Shown here piece by piece: positions 15,231-23,300 of a stretch of DNA of 35,186 nt (its first letter is position 1; each line of letters begins with the position of its first letter). The position numbers were made by a program, and so were the translations under genes. The stretch covers positions 1 to 35,186 of the forward strand of contig JAISKK010000097.1 in NCBI GenBank assembly GCA_031260965.1. Direction: 5' to 3'. The DNA is from Desulfovibrio sp. Its GTDB lineage: Bacteria > Desulfobacterota > Desulfovibrionia > Desulfovibrionales > Desulfovibrionaceae. The notes beneath the pieces were generated by a model. The model did not search any database and had not been told where the DNA came from. It saw nothing but the letters and a program-made list of their open reading frames with translations.

Positions 15231-15593
15231 TCAGGAAGGGGGGGAAGCGGCCGCGGCCGAGCTCACAGCCGGGCTCGCCGCCGGAGGAGGAGCTGGAGTT
15301 GCAGGAGCGGCGTCAGTTGCCGCAGAGGCGCAGGCGGCGCTTCCGCAGTCCGTTTTGGCCGGACAGGCGTCGGAATCCTTGCAGTTGTCTCTTTTCTCCC
15401 TGTTTTTCAGGGTTCCGTAGTCGGTCATGTACCAGCCGTCGCCCTTGAGGGCGAAACTGGTGTTGGAGATAATGCGGCGGGCCTTGCCCCGGCAGAGTGG
15501 GCAGGCGCGCTCGGCGTCCCCGGTTTCCACCTTTTTGCTCCACTCTTCAAAAAGGTGACTGCATTCGTCGCAGCGATATTCATAGATAGGCAT
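15231..15593 (-). CDS. FmdB-type zinc-ribbon protein with an Ala/Pro-rich tail
   Basis: The 120-residue protein begins with MPIYEYRCDECSHLFEEW, the hallmark of the FmdB/CxxC regulatory-protein family. A second pair, CPLC, completes a four-cysteine zinc ribbon within the first 45 residues. The middle contains ISNTSFALKGDGWYMTDYG, conserved in many members. The tail has further cysteines (CKDSDACPAKTDC) and then about 40 residues rich in Ala, Pro and Ser, which look disordered. The biochemical role of the family is not established. AGGAG lies seven bases before the ATG at 15593; the longer track ORF has no such support. It is the first gene of the fmdB-purB-pyrE-ldt-orf-glnS block. Confidence 0.88.
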   Translation of the reverse strand: MPIYEYRCDECSHLFEEWSKKVETGDAERACPLCRGKARRIISNTSFALKGDGWYMTDYGTLKNREKRDNCKDSDACPAKTDCGSAACASAATDAAPATPAPPPAASPAVSSAAAASPPS

Positions 15594-15617
15594 GAGAATT
15601 CTCCTGAAAAACAGAAC

Positions 15618-15644
15618 GGAAAAACCACTGGACACGGTTTTTCC
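15618..15644 (-). promoter_or_regulatory. Stem-loop in the leader of the zinc-ribbon/purB operon
   Basis: Arms GGAAAAACC and GGTTTTTCC pair perfectly over nine bases with a nine-base loop. It ends 25 bases before the start codon, just ahead of a GTTCTGTTTTTC stretch and the ribosome-binding site. It could act as a weak attenuator or an mRNA-stability element. Confidence 0.45.
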
Positions 15645-15773
15645 CGGCAGCGGCTTAAAGCGGCGCCCGTCACCCCGAAAGAGACATCCGTGCGTAGACC
15701 GCACAAGCGCGTTTTTTAGCGGCGCCCCCGCGTGAACCACAAAAGTGCGTTTTCTTGCGGAGCGCGCTGTTTA

Positions 15774-15801
15774 CAGATAAGCGCGCGCCCGAACTTGTCA
15801 A
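15774..15801 (-). promoter_or_regulatory. Candidate promoter of the zinc-ribbon/purB/pyrE operon
   Basis: On the minus strand, a perfect TTGACA (15796-15801) is followed 16 bases later by TATCTG (15774-15779). The -35 box is strong and the -10 box weak. It lies directly after the stop codon of the 35-codon gene and would give a leader of about 175 bases. The -35 box is part of the 11-base palindrome ACTTGTCAAGT. Confidence 0.4.
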
Positions 15802-15815
15802 GTCCGCGCCGGCCT

Positions 15816-15923
15816 TCAGACCTTGGCCGGACCGGCGTCCTTGCGACGCTGGCGCAGGCGTTCCTGACGACGGCGGCGTTTGCGCTGCAGTTCCTTCATG
15901 CGTTCGATTTTTTTATGAGCCAT
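15816..15923 (-). CDS. 35-residue highly basic protein
   Basis: This gene is too short for the ORF track. It encodes a protein beginning MAHKKIERMKELQRKRRRR and ending DAGPAKV; about half of its residues are Lys or Arg. A strong AAGGAG ribosome-binding site lies seven bases before the ATG, and a plausible promoter (15966-15994) precedes it, so it is very likely real. The lack of acidic patches and the single predicted helix suggest RNA binding, for instance at the ribosome, like other tiny Arg/Lys-rich ribosome-associated proteins. That role is inference from composition; I do not recognise a named family with certainty. Confidence 0.75.
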   Translation of the reverse strand: MAHKKIERMKELQRKRRRRQERLRQRRKDAGPAKV

Positions 15924-15965
15924 GAACAACTCCTTCTTTCTTCCCGACTTTGCGCCGAATTTTTA

Positions 15966-15994
15966 TTTCTACCCGCAAAAGCGCCGCCTGTAAA
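15966..15994 (-). promoter_or_regulatory. Promoter of the 35-residue basic protein gene
   Basis: On the minus strand, TTTACA (15989-15994) and TAGAAA (15966-15971) are 17 bases apart, and transcription would begin about 35 bases before the ATG at 15923. Confidence 0.4.
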
Positions 15995-16023
15995 GTGCTG
16001 CGTCCGGCCCGGCGAATTTTTGC

Positions 16024-16052
16024 TATACAAACAAGCCCGTATTCTTTATTAT
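16024..16052 (+). promoter_or_regulatory. Promoter of the SLOG-like gene
   Basis: TATACA (16024-16029) and TATTAT (16047-16052) are 17 bases apart. The expected transcript starts near 16059, 20 bases before the ATG at 16079. It diverges from the promoter of the basic protein gene. Confidence 0.45.
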
Positions 16053-16078
16053 AGCTTCCTATTTTACCGGGAGGACAT

Positions 16079-16633
16079 ATGCTTACAGCCAATGATTGCA
16101 CTCTGTTCAGCGGCGGCGCAACCGGGGCCGAAGCCTTTTTCGGCGCTTTGGCCGAGCGCTACGGCATCCAGGAAGTCAACTTCAGTTTTAACGGGCACCA
16201 GGCAGAAAGGACGCACGGACTGCGGGTGCTTACAAATGACGAACTGGTTCTGAAAGACGTAAGCCTTGGCTACGTCTCCAAGCTGTTGAAGCGGGAATAT
16301 ACGCATGCGCCGATTTTCCGCAAAGTGTTGCAGTCCATCTGCTGGCAGGTCAGCAACGGCAATGAGGTTTTTGTTGTGGGCACGATCCTCGAAGACGGGA
16401 CGGTGCGCGGCGGAACTGGCTGGGGCGCTGAATTCGCCAAAATCTGCAACAAACCGCTCCTGGTCTTTGACCAGGCAAAAAATGGCTGGTTCCGCTGGGC
16501 AAATGAAAGCTGGGCGTCCGAGAGCGCTCCAGTCGTCCGGCAGCGCCTGTTCACGGCCACCGGCACGCGCTTTCTGGAAAAGAACGGACAGACTGCGGTG
16601 GAAGAACTGTTCGCCCGCTCCTTTCAAAAATAA
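16079..16633 (+). CDS. SLOG-like Rossmann-fold protein of unknown function
   Basis: The 184-residue protein starts with a beta strand and the glycine-rich turn LFSGGATGAEAFFG (residues 9-22). Later come FVVGTILEDGTVRGGTGWGAE (about 98-118) and NKPLLVFDQ (126-134). Two such Gly-rich loops, each followed by an acidic residue, are typical of the SLOG (SMF/DprA-LOG) class, which binds nucleotides or nucleotide-derived ligands. GGGAGG lies four bases before the ATG. It is a single-gene unit with its own promoter and a hairpin after the stop. No nuclease or membrane effector is adjacent, so a link to nucleotide-signal defence, as for some SLOG proteins, is not supported here. The fold call is moderate and the substrate unknown. 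Confidence 0.65.
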   Translation: MLTANDCTLFSGGATGAEAFFGALAERYGIQEVNFSFNGHQAERTHGLRVLTNDELVLKDVSLGYVSKLLKREYTHAPIFRKVLQSICWQVSNGNEVFVVGTILEDGTVRGGTGWGAEFAKICNKPLLVFDQAKNGWFRWANESWASESAPVVRQRLFTATGTRFLEKNGQTAVEELFARSFQK

Positions 16634-16651
16634 CTGATAAAATTTGCCGAC

Positions 16652-16685
16652 GCTCCGGAGGGCGCAGGGGTCTGGAGCATTTTAC
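16652..16685 (+). terminator. Candidate terminator after the SLOG-like gene
   Basis: Arms GCTCCGGA and TCTGGAGC pair over eight bases with one G-U, around an 11-base loop, followed by ATTTTACA. The T run is short, so termination may be partial. The right arm plus tail, TCTGGAGCATTTTAC, is repeated in inverse orientation upstream of trpE. Confidence 0.45.
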
Positions 16686-16736
16686 ACTTGAGATTATTGC
16701 TTGACGGTAAAGTGAATTCGCCTTGCAACATCTGCT

Positions 16737-18977
16737 CTAATGTGTCCAGAGCAATTCGGCGTAAGTGGGCAGGGGCCAGTCGGCATCATTCAGCAGGATC
16801 TCCAGAGCGTCAATCCGCTTACGGCAGTCCTGCATGGCCGGCAGGACAATATCCCGGGCCGCCAGGGCGCGCGTCAAAGTTTCCGGGCTGTCATACAGCT
16901 TGCGCCGGGCCGCATCCAGGGTTTCCAGGCTCGCCGCCAGATCCTGTGTCCTTTCCCGCATCACGCAAAAGTTCTTTTCTTCCGGACAGATCTCCCCACC
17001 CCGCCCCGCGCCTTCCTTGCCGCTTTTACCGGCACTCCCCGGCCCAAGGAGATCGCGCACCCGCAGGGCCAGTTCCGCAGCCCTGCTTTGCGCATCCATA
17101 GCCACAGGCAAAATGGAGGTCCGGCCAATGCGGCCGATTAGTCCGGATTCAACGGCAATGGTCTTGGCATAGGCGTCCAGAAGAATTTCCTGTCTGGCCA
17201 AAAGCTCGCGTTCCGTCAGCACCGCATGGCGCATGAAAACATCCATGACCATCGGATCGCTGTAATGTTCCACGGTCTCCACCGTACTCGCCATATTCGG
17301 CAGCCCCCGTCTGGCCGCTTCCTCCTTCCATTCCCTGGCGTAGCCGTTGCCGTTGAAGACAATCGGCATGTGCTCGCGGGACAGGGAGATCAGCAACTCC
17401 TGCACGGCCTGGTTCAAGGGTGCTCCTTCGCAGACCCCGGCCTCCAGGCTGGTGGCGATGTCATCCAGGGCACAGGCCAGGGCCGTGTTCACGGCTATAC
17501 AGGCCGGGGCGATGGACTGGGAGGCCCCCACGGCCCGGAACTCAAATTTGTCGCCGGTGAAGGCAAAGGGGCTGGTGCGGTTGCGGTCCGAATAATCCTT
17601 GGGCAGAGGCGGCAAAGTGGAAACTCCGATCTCAAGTCCTTTCTTCTGCCTGGCGCTTTTGCCGAAAGATCCCTCGGCCAGACTGTTCAGAACTTCTGTA
17701 AGCTGCTCGCCGAGATAGACGGATAAAATAGCGGGAGGGGCTTCGTTTGCCCCTATCCGCAAATCGTTGCCCGCTCCGACAATCCCCAGACGCAGCACCG
17801 TGGAGTGCCGATGCACGGCCCGCAGCACAGCCGCCAGAAAAACCAGGAACTGGGCGTTGGTGTGCGGGGTCGCGCCAGGGCTCAAGAGATTGTTGCCCCC
17901 GGAATCCCTGAGAGACCAGTTGACGTGTTTGCCGCTGCCGTTGACCCCGGCAAAGGGCTTTTCATGCAGCAGACAGACAAAACCGTGTCTGGGCGCGGTA
18001 TGGCGCAGGATGTTCATGATCAGCATATTGTGATCGACGGCGATGTTGGCCTCCTCATACTGGGGGGCCATTTCAAACTGGCCGGGCGCGACCTCGTTGT
18101 GCCGGGTGCGGCAGGGAATGCCCAGGACGCAGAGCCGGTATTCGACATCCTGCATGAAGCTCATGACCCGGGAGGGAATGGCGCCGAAATAGTGGTCTTC
18201 CAGTTCCTGACCCTTGGGTGATACGGCCCCCATCAGGGTTCGGCCGGAGAGCATAAGGTCCGGACGCAGGGCGGCCAGCCGGCGATCGACGAGAAAATAC
18301 TCCTGCTCCGCGCCCACCACGGCCTGTACAGACGTGGATGCAGTGTCGCCGAAAAGACGTAAGATGCGCAGAGCCTGACGCGAAAGGGCGGCCAGGGATC
18401 GCAGCAGAGGGGTTTTACGGTCCAGGGCTTCACCGGTGTAGGAATAAAAAACCGTCGGGATATGCAGGGTACTGCCGCCGGGTCCGTCCACAATGAAGAC
18501 CGGGGAGGTCGGATCCCAGGCTGTGTAGCCGCGCGCCTCAAAGGTCGAGCGGATGCCGCCGGAGGGGAAGGAAGAGGCGTCCGGCTCGCCGCAGATTAAA
18601 TTTTTCCCGGAGAACTCGTTAAAGACGCGCCCGTCCGGCCCCGGCGCCATAAAGGCGTCATGCTTTTCCGCCGTCAGCCCGGTCATGGGCTGGAACCAGT
18701 GCGTGTAGTGGGTGGCGCCCCTGCCGATGGCCCAGTCTTTCATGGCGTTGGCAATCACGTCCGAGATCTCGGCGGGCAGTTGCGTGCCGGCGCTGACCGC
18801 GCCCTCCAGCTTTTTGTATACATCCTGGGGCAAGAGAGCGCGCAGGGAACTCAAATCCAGCACGTCCCGCCCGTACAGGGCCGAAAGGTCTGCCCTTTTG
18901 GCCGGGACGACGCCTGAACCCGCATCCAAAGATGCGGAGGCTATATCCAGAACAGCCTTGCGGCGCGCTTGGGACAT
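16737..18977 (-). CDS. glnN: Glutamine synthetase type III
   Basis: GSIII makes glutamine from glutamate, ammonia and ATP. The 746-residue length fits type III, about 300 residues more than GSI. Family segments seen include THWFQPMTG, EKHDAFM, the GAEQEYFLVDRR metal-site strand, EVAPGQFEMAPQYEEAN, and the NGSGKHVNWSL catalytic stretch with its histidine. DRNRTSPFAFTGDKFEFRA and VFNGNGY follow. The C-terminal third is helical, with an unusual Gly/Ser/Lys-rich insert near GPGSAGKSGKEG. AGGAA lies eight bases before the ATG. It begins 27 bases after the stop of a sigma-54 activator gene on the same strand, so the two are probably one operon. No GSI adenylylation gene or PII gene is in the window. 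Confidence 0.95.
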   Translation of the reverse strand: MSQARRKAVLDIASASLDAGSGVVPAKRADLSALYGRDVLDLSSLRALLPQDVYKKLEGAVSAGTQLPAEISDVIANAMKDWAIGRGATHYTHWFQPMTGLTAEKHDAFMAPGPDGRVFNEFSGKNLICGEPDASSFPSGGIRSTFEARGYTAWDPTSPVFIVDGPGGSTLHIPTVFYSYTGEALDRKTPLLRSLAALSRQALRILRLFGDTASTSVQAVVGAEQEYFLVDRRLAALRPDLMLSGRTLMGAVSPKGQELEDHYFGAIPSRVMSFMQDVEYRLCVLGIPCRTRHNEVAPGQFEMAPQYEEANIAVDHNMLIMNILRHTAPRHGFVCLLHEKPFAGVNGSGKHVNWSLRDSGGNNLLSPGATPHTNAQFLVFLAAVLRAVHRHSTVLRLGIVGAGNDLRIGANEAPPAILSVYLGEQLTEVLNSLAEGSFGKSARQKKGLEIGVSTLPPLPKDYSDRNRTSPFAFTGDKFEFRAVGASQSIAPACIAVNTALACALDDIATSLEAGVCEGAPLNQAVQELLISLSREHMPIVFNGNGYAREWKEEAARRGLPNMASTVETVEHYSDPMVMDVFMRHAVLTERELLARQEILLDAYAKTIAVESGLIGRIGRTSILPVAMDAQSRAAELALRVRDLLGPGSAGKSGKEGAGRGGEICPEEKNFCVMRERTQDLAASLETLDAARRKLYDSPETLTRALAARDIVLPAMQDCRKRIDALEILLNDADWPLPTYAELLWTH

Positions 18978-19004
18978 AAAATTTTTCCTGCATTAATGTT
19001 AAAG

Positions 19005-20117
19005 TCAGCGCGTGGGCCGGTAATTTTTGTAGCTGATCCCGTATTTAGCCATACGCAATCCCATCACCCGTTCCGTCAGACCCAGTTCCGCCGCGGCGCG
19101 TCCGATATGCCCCTGCTCATTTTGCAGGGCCTCCATAATACAATTCTGTTCCAGGCGATCCAGGCGTTCCTGCAGAGTAATCTTTTTGCCGTCAAAGACG
19201 GCGGCGTCCGGGAGAGCGGCAGGAAGCGCCGTCTCACCGACCCCGGCGTTCGCACGCTGCATGTCCAGAGGCAGGTGTTCAGGCATGATGCAACCGTCTT
19301 CGCCGACCAGGAGCACCGCCCTTTCCATGACGTTGGCCAGTTCGCGTATATTCCCCGGCCAGTTGTGGGCGTGCAGGATGACAGACAGAGCCGGGGCAAG
19401 ACGCAGATTGCCCTTGCGATGCTCGACGGCGAAAAGTTTCACAAAATGATCCGCCAGGGGCAGGATGTCGTTCACACGCTCGCGCAGGGGAGGCAGATGA
19501 ATGGGGAAAACATTCAGGCGGTAATAGAGGTCTCTGCGAAAGAGTCCCCTCTCTACCATGTCTTCCAGATCCCGGTTGGTCGCGGCGATGATGCGGGCGT
19601 CCGCTTTCAGCACCGCCAGCCCGCCCAGGCGTTCAAAGGTGCGTTCCTGTATGACGCGCAGCAGCTTGGCCTGGGTCATGAGGGACAAGTCGCCCACTTC
19701 GTCCAGAAAAAGGGTCCCGCCCTGGGACAATTCAAAACGTCCCTTGCGCACGGCGATTGCCCCGGTGAAGGCGCCGCGCTCGTGCCCGAACAGTTCGCTT
19801 TCAATCAGGCTTTCCGGGATAGCCGCGCAGTTCAGGGAGACAAAAGGACCCTTGCAGCGGGGACTCGCATCGTGCAATGCGCCGGCGACCAGTTCCTTGC
19901 CCGTGCCGCTCTCGCCGCGCAGAAGCACGGTGGTCATGGAAGGCGCGACCTGGGCGATCTGCGCGAAGACCATGTCCAGGGCCGGAGCGGTGCCGATCAT
20001 AGTAGCCGGACGCAGATAACGCAAGGAGGCCTTGGGTCTGGAATCGGGAGCGGCTTCGGCCAGGACCGGAGAGGCGTTGCCGGCCTTGCTCCGGGCTTGG
20101 TTGTTACGAGGACTCAT
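19005..20117 (-). CDS. NifA-like sigma-54 activator without a sensor domain
   Basis: The 370-residue protein is an AAA+ enhancer-binding protein that should remodel sigma-54 RNA polymerase using ATP. The domain starts near residue 38 with Walker A GESGTGKE (68-75). ESELFGHERGAFTGA holds the sigma-54 contact motif GAFTGA (115-120). Walker B GGTLFLDE and RRDLYYRLNVFPIHLPPLRER follow. The C-terminal helix-turn-helix (GRAAAELGLTERVMGLRMAKYGI) resembles NifA. Only about 37 residues, rich in Ala, Pro and charge, precede the AAA+ core, so the usual GAF or receiver domain is missing. An in-frame TAA sits two codons before the ATG, so the N-terminus is truly short. It is followed closely by glnN, suggesting a role in nitrogen control. 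The target promoters are not visible. Confidence 0.85.
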   Translation of the reverse strand: MSPRNNQARSKAGNASPVLAEAAPDSRPKASLRYLRPATMIGTAPALDMVFAQIAQVAPSMTTVLLRGESGTGKELVAGALHDASPRCKGPFVSLNCAAIPESLIESELFGHERGAFTGAIAVRKGRFELSQGGTLFLDEVGDLSLMTQAKLLRVIQERTFERLGGLAVLKADARIIAATNRDLEDMVERGLFRRDLYYRLNVFPIHLPPLRERVNDILPLADHFVKLFAVEHRKGNLRLAPALSVILHAHNWPGNIRELANVMERAVLLVGEDGCIMPEHLPLDMQRANAGVGETALPAALPDAAVFDGKKITLQERLDRLEQNCIMEALQNEQGHIGRAAAELGLTERVMGLRMAKYGISYKNYRPTR

Positions 20118-20142
20118 ATGCAGTTACACCATCGTTTGAGGC

Positions 20143-20171
20143 TAGATACCAGTATGCGGGAGAAATGGCAA
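20143..20171 (-). promoter_or_regulatory. Promoter of the activator-glnN operon
   Basis: On the minus strand, TTGCCA (20166-20171) and TATCTA (20143-20148) are 17 bases apart, giving a leader of about 20 bases. The site is sigma-70-like rather than sigma-54, so the activator gene would not need its own product for expression. Confidence 0.5.
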
Positions 20172-20256
20172 ATGGGGAAAGGCCGCCCACGGCCCGCCTG
20201 TTTCTTGCGGAAAAAACAAGGAACGAAGTTTTGGGCCGCGGTTAAGAATGTAATTT

Positions 20257-20285
20257 TTGCCTTTCTGCCCCTTATCCTATATTAT
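20257..20285 (+). promoter_or_regulatory. Promoter of the methyltransferase/nuclease gene
   Basis: TTGCCT (20257-20262) and TATTAT (20280-20285) are 17 bases apart. Transcription would begin about 30 bases before the ATG at 20323. It diverges from the activator promoter across about 85 bases. Confidence 0.5.
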
Positions 20286-20322
20286 TTTCCCGCTGATTTC
20301 ATTTCACTGACCAAAGGACACC

Positions 20323-23300
20323 ATGAGCGGCAGCATTAGCGACTTCATCACACGCTGGAAAAAGTCCGGAGGTTCCGAGCAGGCCAATGCCCAGCTCTTC
20401 CTCGCGGAGTTATGCGATGTATTGAGCTTGCCTCACCCTGATCCGGCCCAACCCGTCAATGAAGAAAACGCCTATTCCTTCGAGCGCAAAGTGTATCTGC
20501 CGCGCGGTGACGGCACAAGCGAACTCAAACGTCTTGACCTGTACCGCAAAGGCTGTTTTGTGCTGGAATCAAAACAAGGTCAGGAAAACGCCATTCCCCC
20601 GGCCTTGCCCGGCAGGACCGCCTCCAGCGCTGTAAAACGCGGCAGCCGTCAATGGGAAGACGCCATGCAGCGGGCCAGGCGGCAGGCGGAAAACTATATC
20701 CGGCGTCTGCCGGCTAATGAAGGACGCCCGCCTTTTCTGATTGTGGCAGACGTTGGCTTCTGTTTTGACCTCTATACGGAATTTTCTCGTACTGGCGGTG
20801 TGTATCTGCACTTCCCGGACGCCCGCACCCACCGAATCTTTCTGGATGACCTGGAAAAACCGGAAAATCGCGCCTTGTTCCAAGCCATCTGGAACGATCC
20901 TCTCTCCCTTGACCCATCCCGCCGTTCCGCCCGCGTCACCGAGGAAGTCGCCGCGCATCTGGCGGAACTGGCCCGCCTGTTGGAAGCTGACGGGCATGTC
21001 CCGGAAAAAACCTCCCGCTTTCTCATGCGTTGTATCTTTTCCATGTTCGCCGAGGACGTGAGCCTTATCCCGGCGAACAGCTTTACGGACATCCTGCAAA
21101 AATCAGTTGTGAAGCCCGACCTCTACGCGCATCTGGTCAAAGATTTATGGACGGCCATGAATAGCGGAACGATGTCAGTGACCCTTGAGAGAAAACTGTT
21201 GTGTTTCAACGGCAATATCTTCGCTGATCCGGAAGTTTTGCCTCTAACCGCACAACAAATCGCCATTCTGCTGGAAGCGGCCAGGGCAGACTGGAAGGAA
21301 GTGGAACCGGCCATTTTCGGCACCCTGCTGGAACGCGCCCTTGACCCCAGGGAGCGGCACAAGCTGGGGGCGCACTACACACCCAGAGCCTATGTGGAGC
21401 GGCTGGTTATTCCCACAGTCATGCAGCCCCTGCGCAATGAATGGGATGATGTGCAGGCGGCGGCGAGTTTGCTGTTTGCCCGGGGCAAGGAAGCGGAAGC
21501 TAAAAAAATCGTCAGCGCTTTTCACAAGCGTTTGCGGGAGGTACGTGTTCTGGATCCGGCTTGCGGCTCGGGCAACTTTCTCTATGTGACCCTTGAGCAT
21601 ATGAAGCGACTGGAAAGCGAAGTGCTGCAAACTCTCACCAGCTATGGGGAATATCAGCAAACTTTGCTGCAGGTTGACCCGCACCAGTTTCTGGGCCTGG
21701 AGGTCAACCCCCGCGCAGCGCACATCGCGGAAATGGTGCTCTGGATAGGCTATCTGCAATGGCATTTCCGCACCCACGGGAACGTGAATCCTCCGGAGCC
21801 AGTCATCAAAAAATTTGACAACATCCAGTGCAGGGACGCGCTGCTCACCTGGAAACGATGGATCTACGCCACGGATAAACGCGGCAAGCCTGTAACCCAT
21901 TGGAACGGCGAAACATACAAGACAGATCCGATCACCGGCAGGCAGATCCCCGATGAAACCGCGATGACTGTTGATAAAGTTTATGAAGGGGTACAGGCGA
22001 CAGAATGGCCCAAGGCGGATTTTATTGTGGGTAATCCGCCGTTCGCCAGAGGAAAATACAGGAGAAGAGATTTGGGGCATGGATATTTCAGCGCCTTGGC
22101 CGCAGGGTATCCGGAACTTCCTGAATCCTGCGACTTTGTCATGTATTGGTGGCACAAGGCGGCAGAACTGACACGGGCGGGTAAGATCAGACGCTTCGGT
22201 TTCATCACTACCAACAGCATAAACATGGTGTTTAACCGTCGTGTGGTTGCTCCATATCTGGAAAATAAAAAAAGCCCGCTCCATCTCGTCTTTGCCGTGC
22301 CGGATCACCCATGGGTTGACGCTTCGGACGGCGCCGCCGTGCGCATCGCCATGACTGTGGGAGAGAAAGACGCAAAGCCGGGAACCTTGGCCTTGGTTAC
22401 AGAGGAGCGCGAGACCGAAAGGCGAGAGCGTTTTGTGGCTCTGACGGAACACGATGGAGTGATCCACGCTGATTTGCGTCAGGGGGTAGATGTGACAAAC
22501 CTGCTCCCGCTTAAGGCCAATGAGGCATTGAGTGGACAAGGCATGAAACTGCATGGCAAAGGCTTTATCATCACGCCCGAAGAGGCCGATCGTCTGGGCC
22601 TTGGCCGTATTCCCGGCCTGGAGCGGCATCTCCGCCCATATAGAAATGGCCGGGATCTGGCTGACGGGTTGCGCGGCGTTATGGTAATCGACCTCTTCGG
22701 CCTGACGGCGGAAGAAGTCAGGGATAAATACCCGGAGGTTTACCAGTGGGTCTATACGCGGGTGAAGCCGGAACGGGACGCGATGGCGACACGATCCAAA
22801 GATTCCGCGCAATATGCGGCGAAATGGTGGCTGTTCGGCAAGCCTCGTGAAACCTTCCGACCAGCCCTAGCCGGTCTGCCGCGCTATATCGCTACTATTC
22901 GCGTGGCCAAACATCATTTCTTTGTCTTTTTGCCAACCGAAATTTTGCCGGATAGCGCACTGGTGAGCATTGCCAGCGCCGATGCGCTCCACCTCGGCGT
23001 TCTCTCCAGCCGTATCCATATTTGTTGGGCGTTGGCCGCCAGCGGTCGGTTAGGCGTTGGGAACGATCCCTACTACAACAACTCTCTCTGCTTTGACCCT
23101 TTTCCCTTTCCCGATGCCACGCCGAAACAACAAGCCCGTATCCGCGATCTCGGCGAAAAACTGGACGCCCACCGCAAGGCCCGACAAGCCCTTCATCCCG
23201 GCCTGACCATGACCGGCATGTACAACGCTCTTTCCGCTCTACGCGAGGGCCGGGAACTCACAGCCAAAGAAAAGATTGCTCATGAACTGGGGCTTGTGAC

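Noticed and set aside
13862-15448. 528-codon plus-strand ORF opposite purB
   Set aside because: Shadow of purB and the zinc-ribbon gene, both of which have clear signatures on the minus strand.
18969-20339. 456-codon plus-strand ORF opposite the sigma-54 activator
   Set aside because: Antisense shadow that runs through the divergent promoter region.
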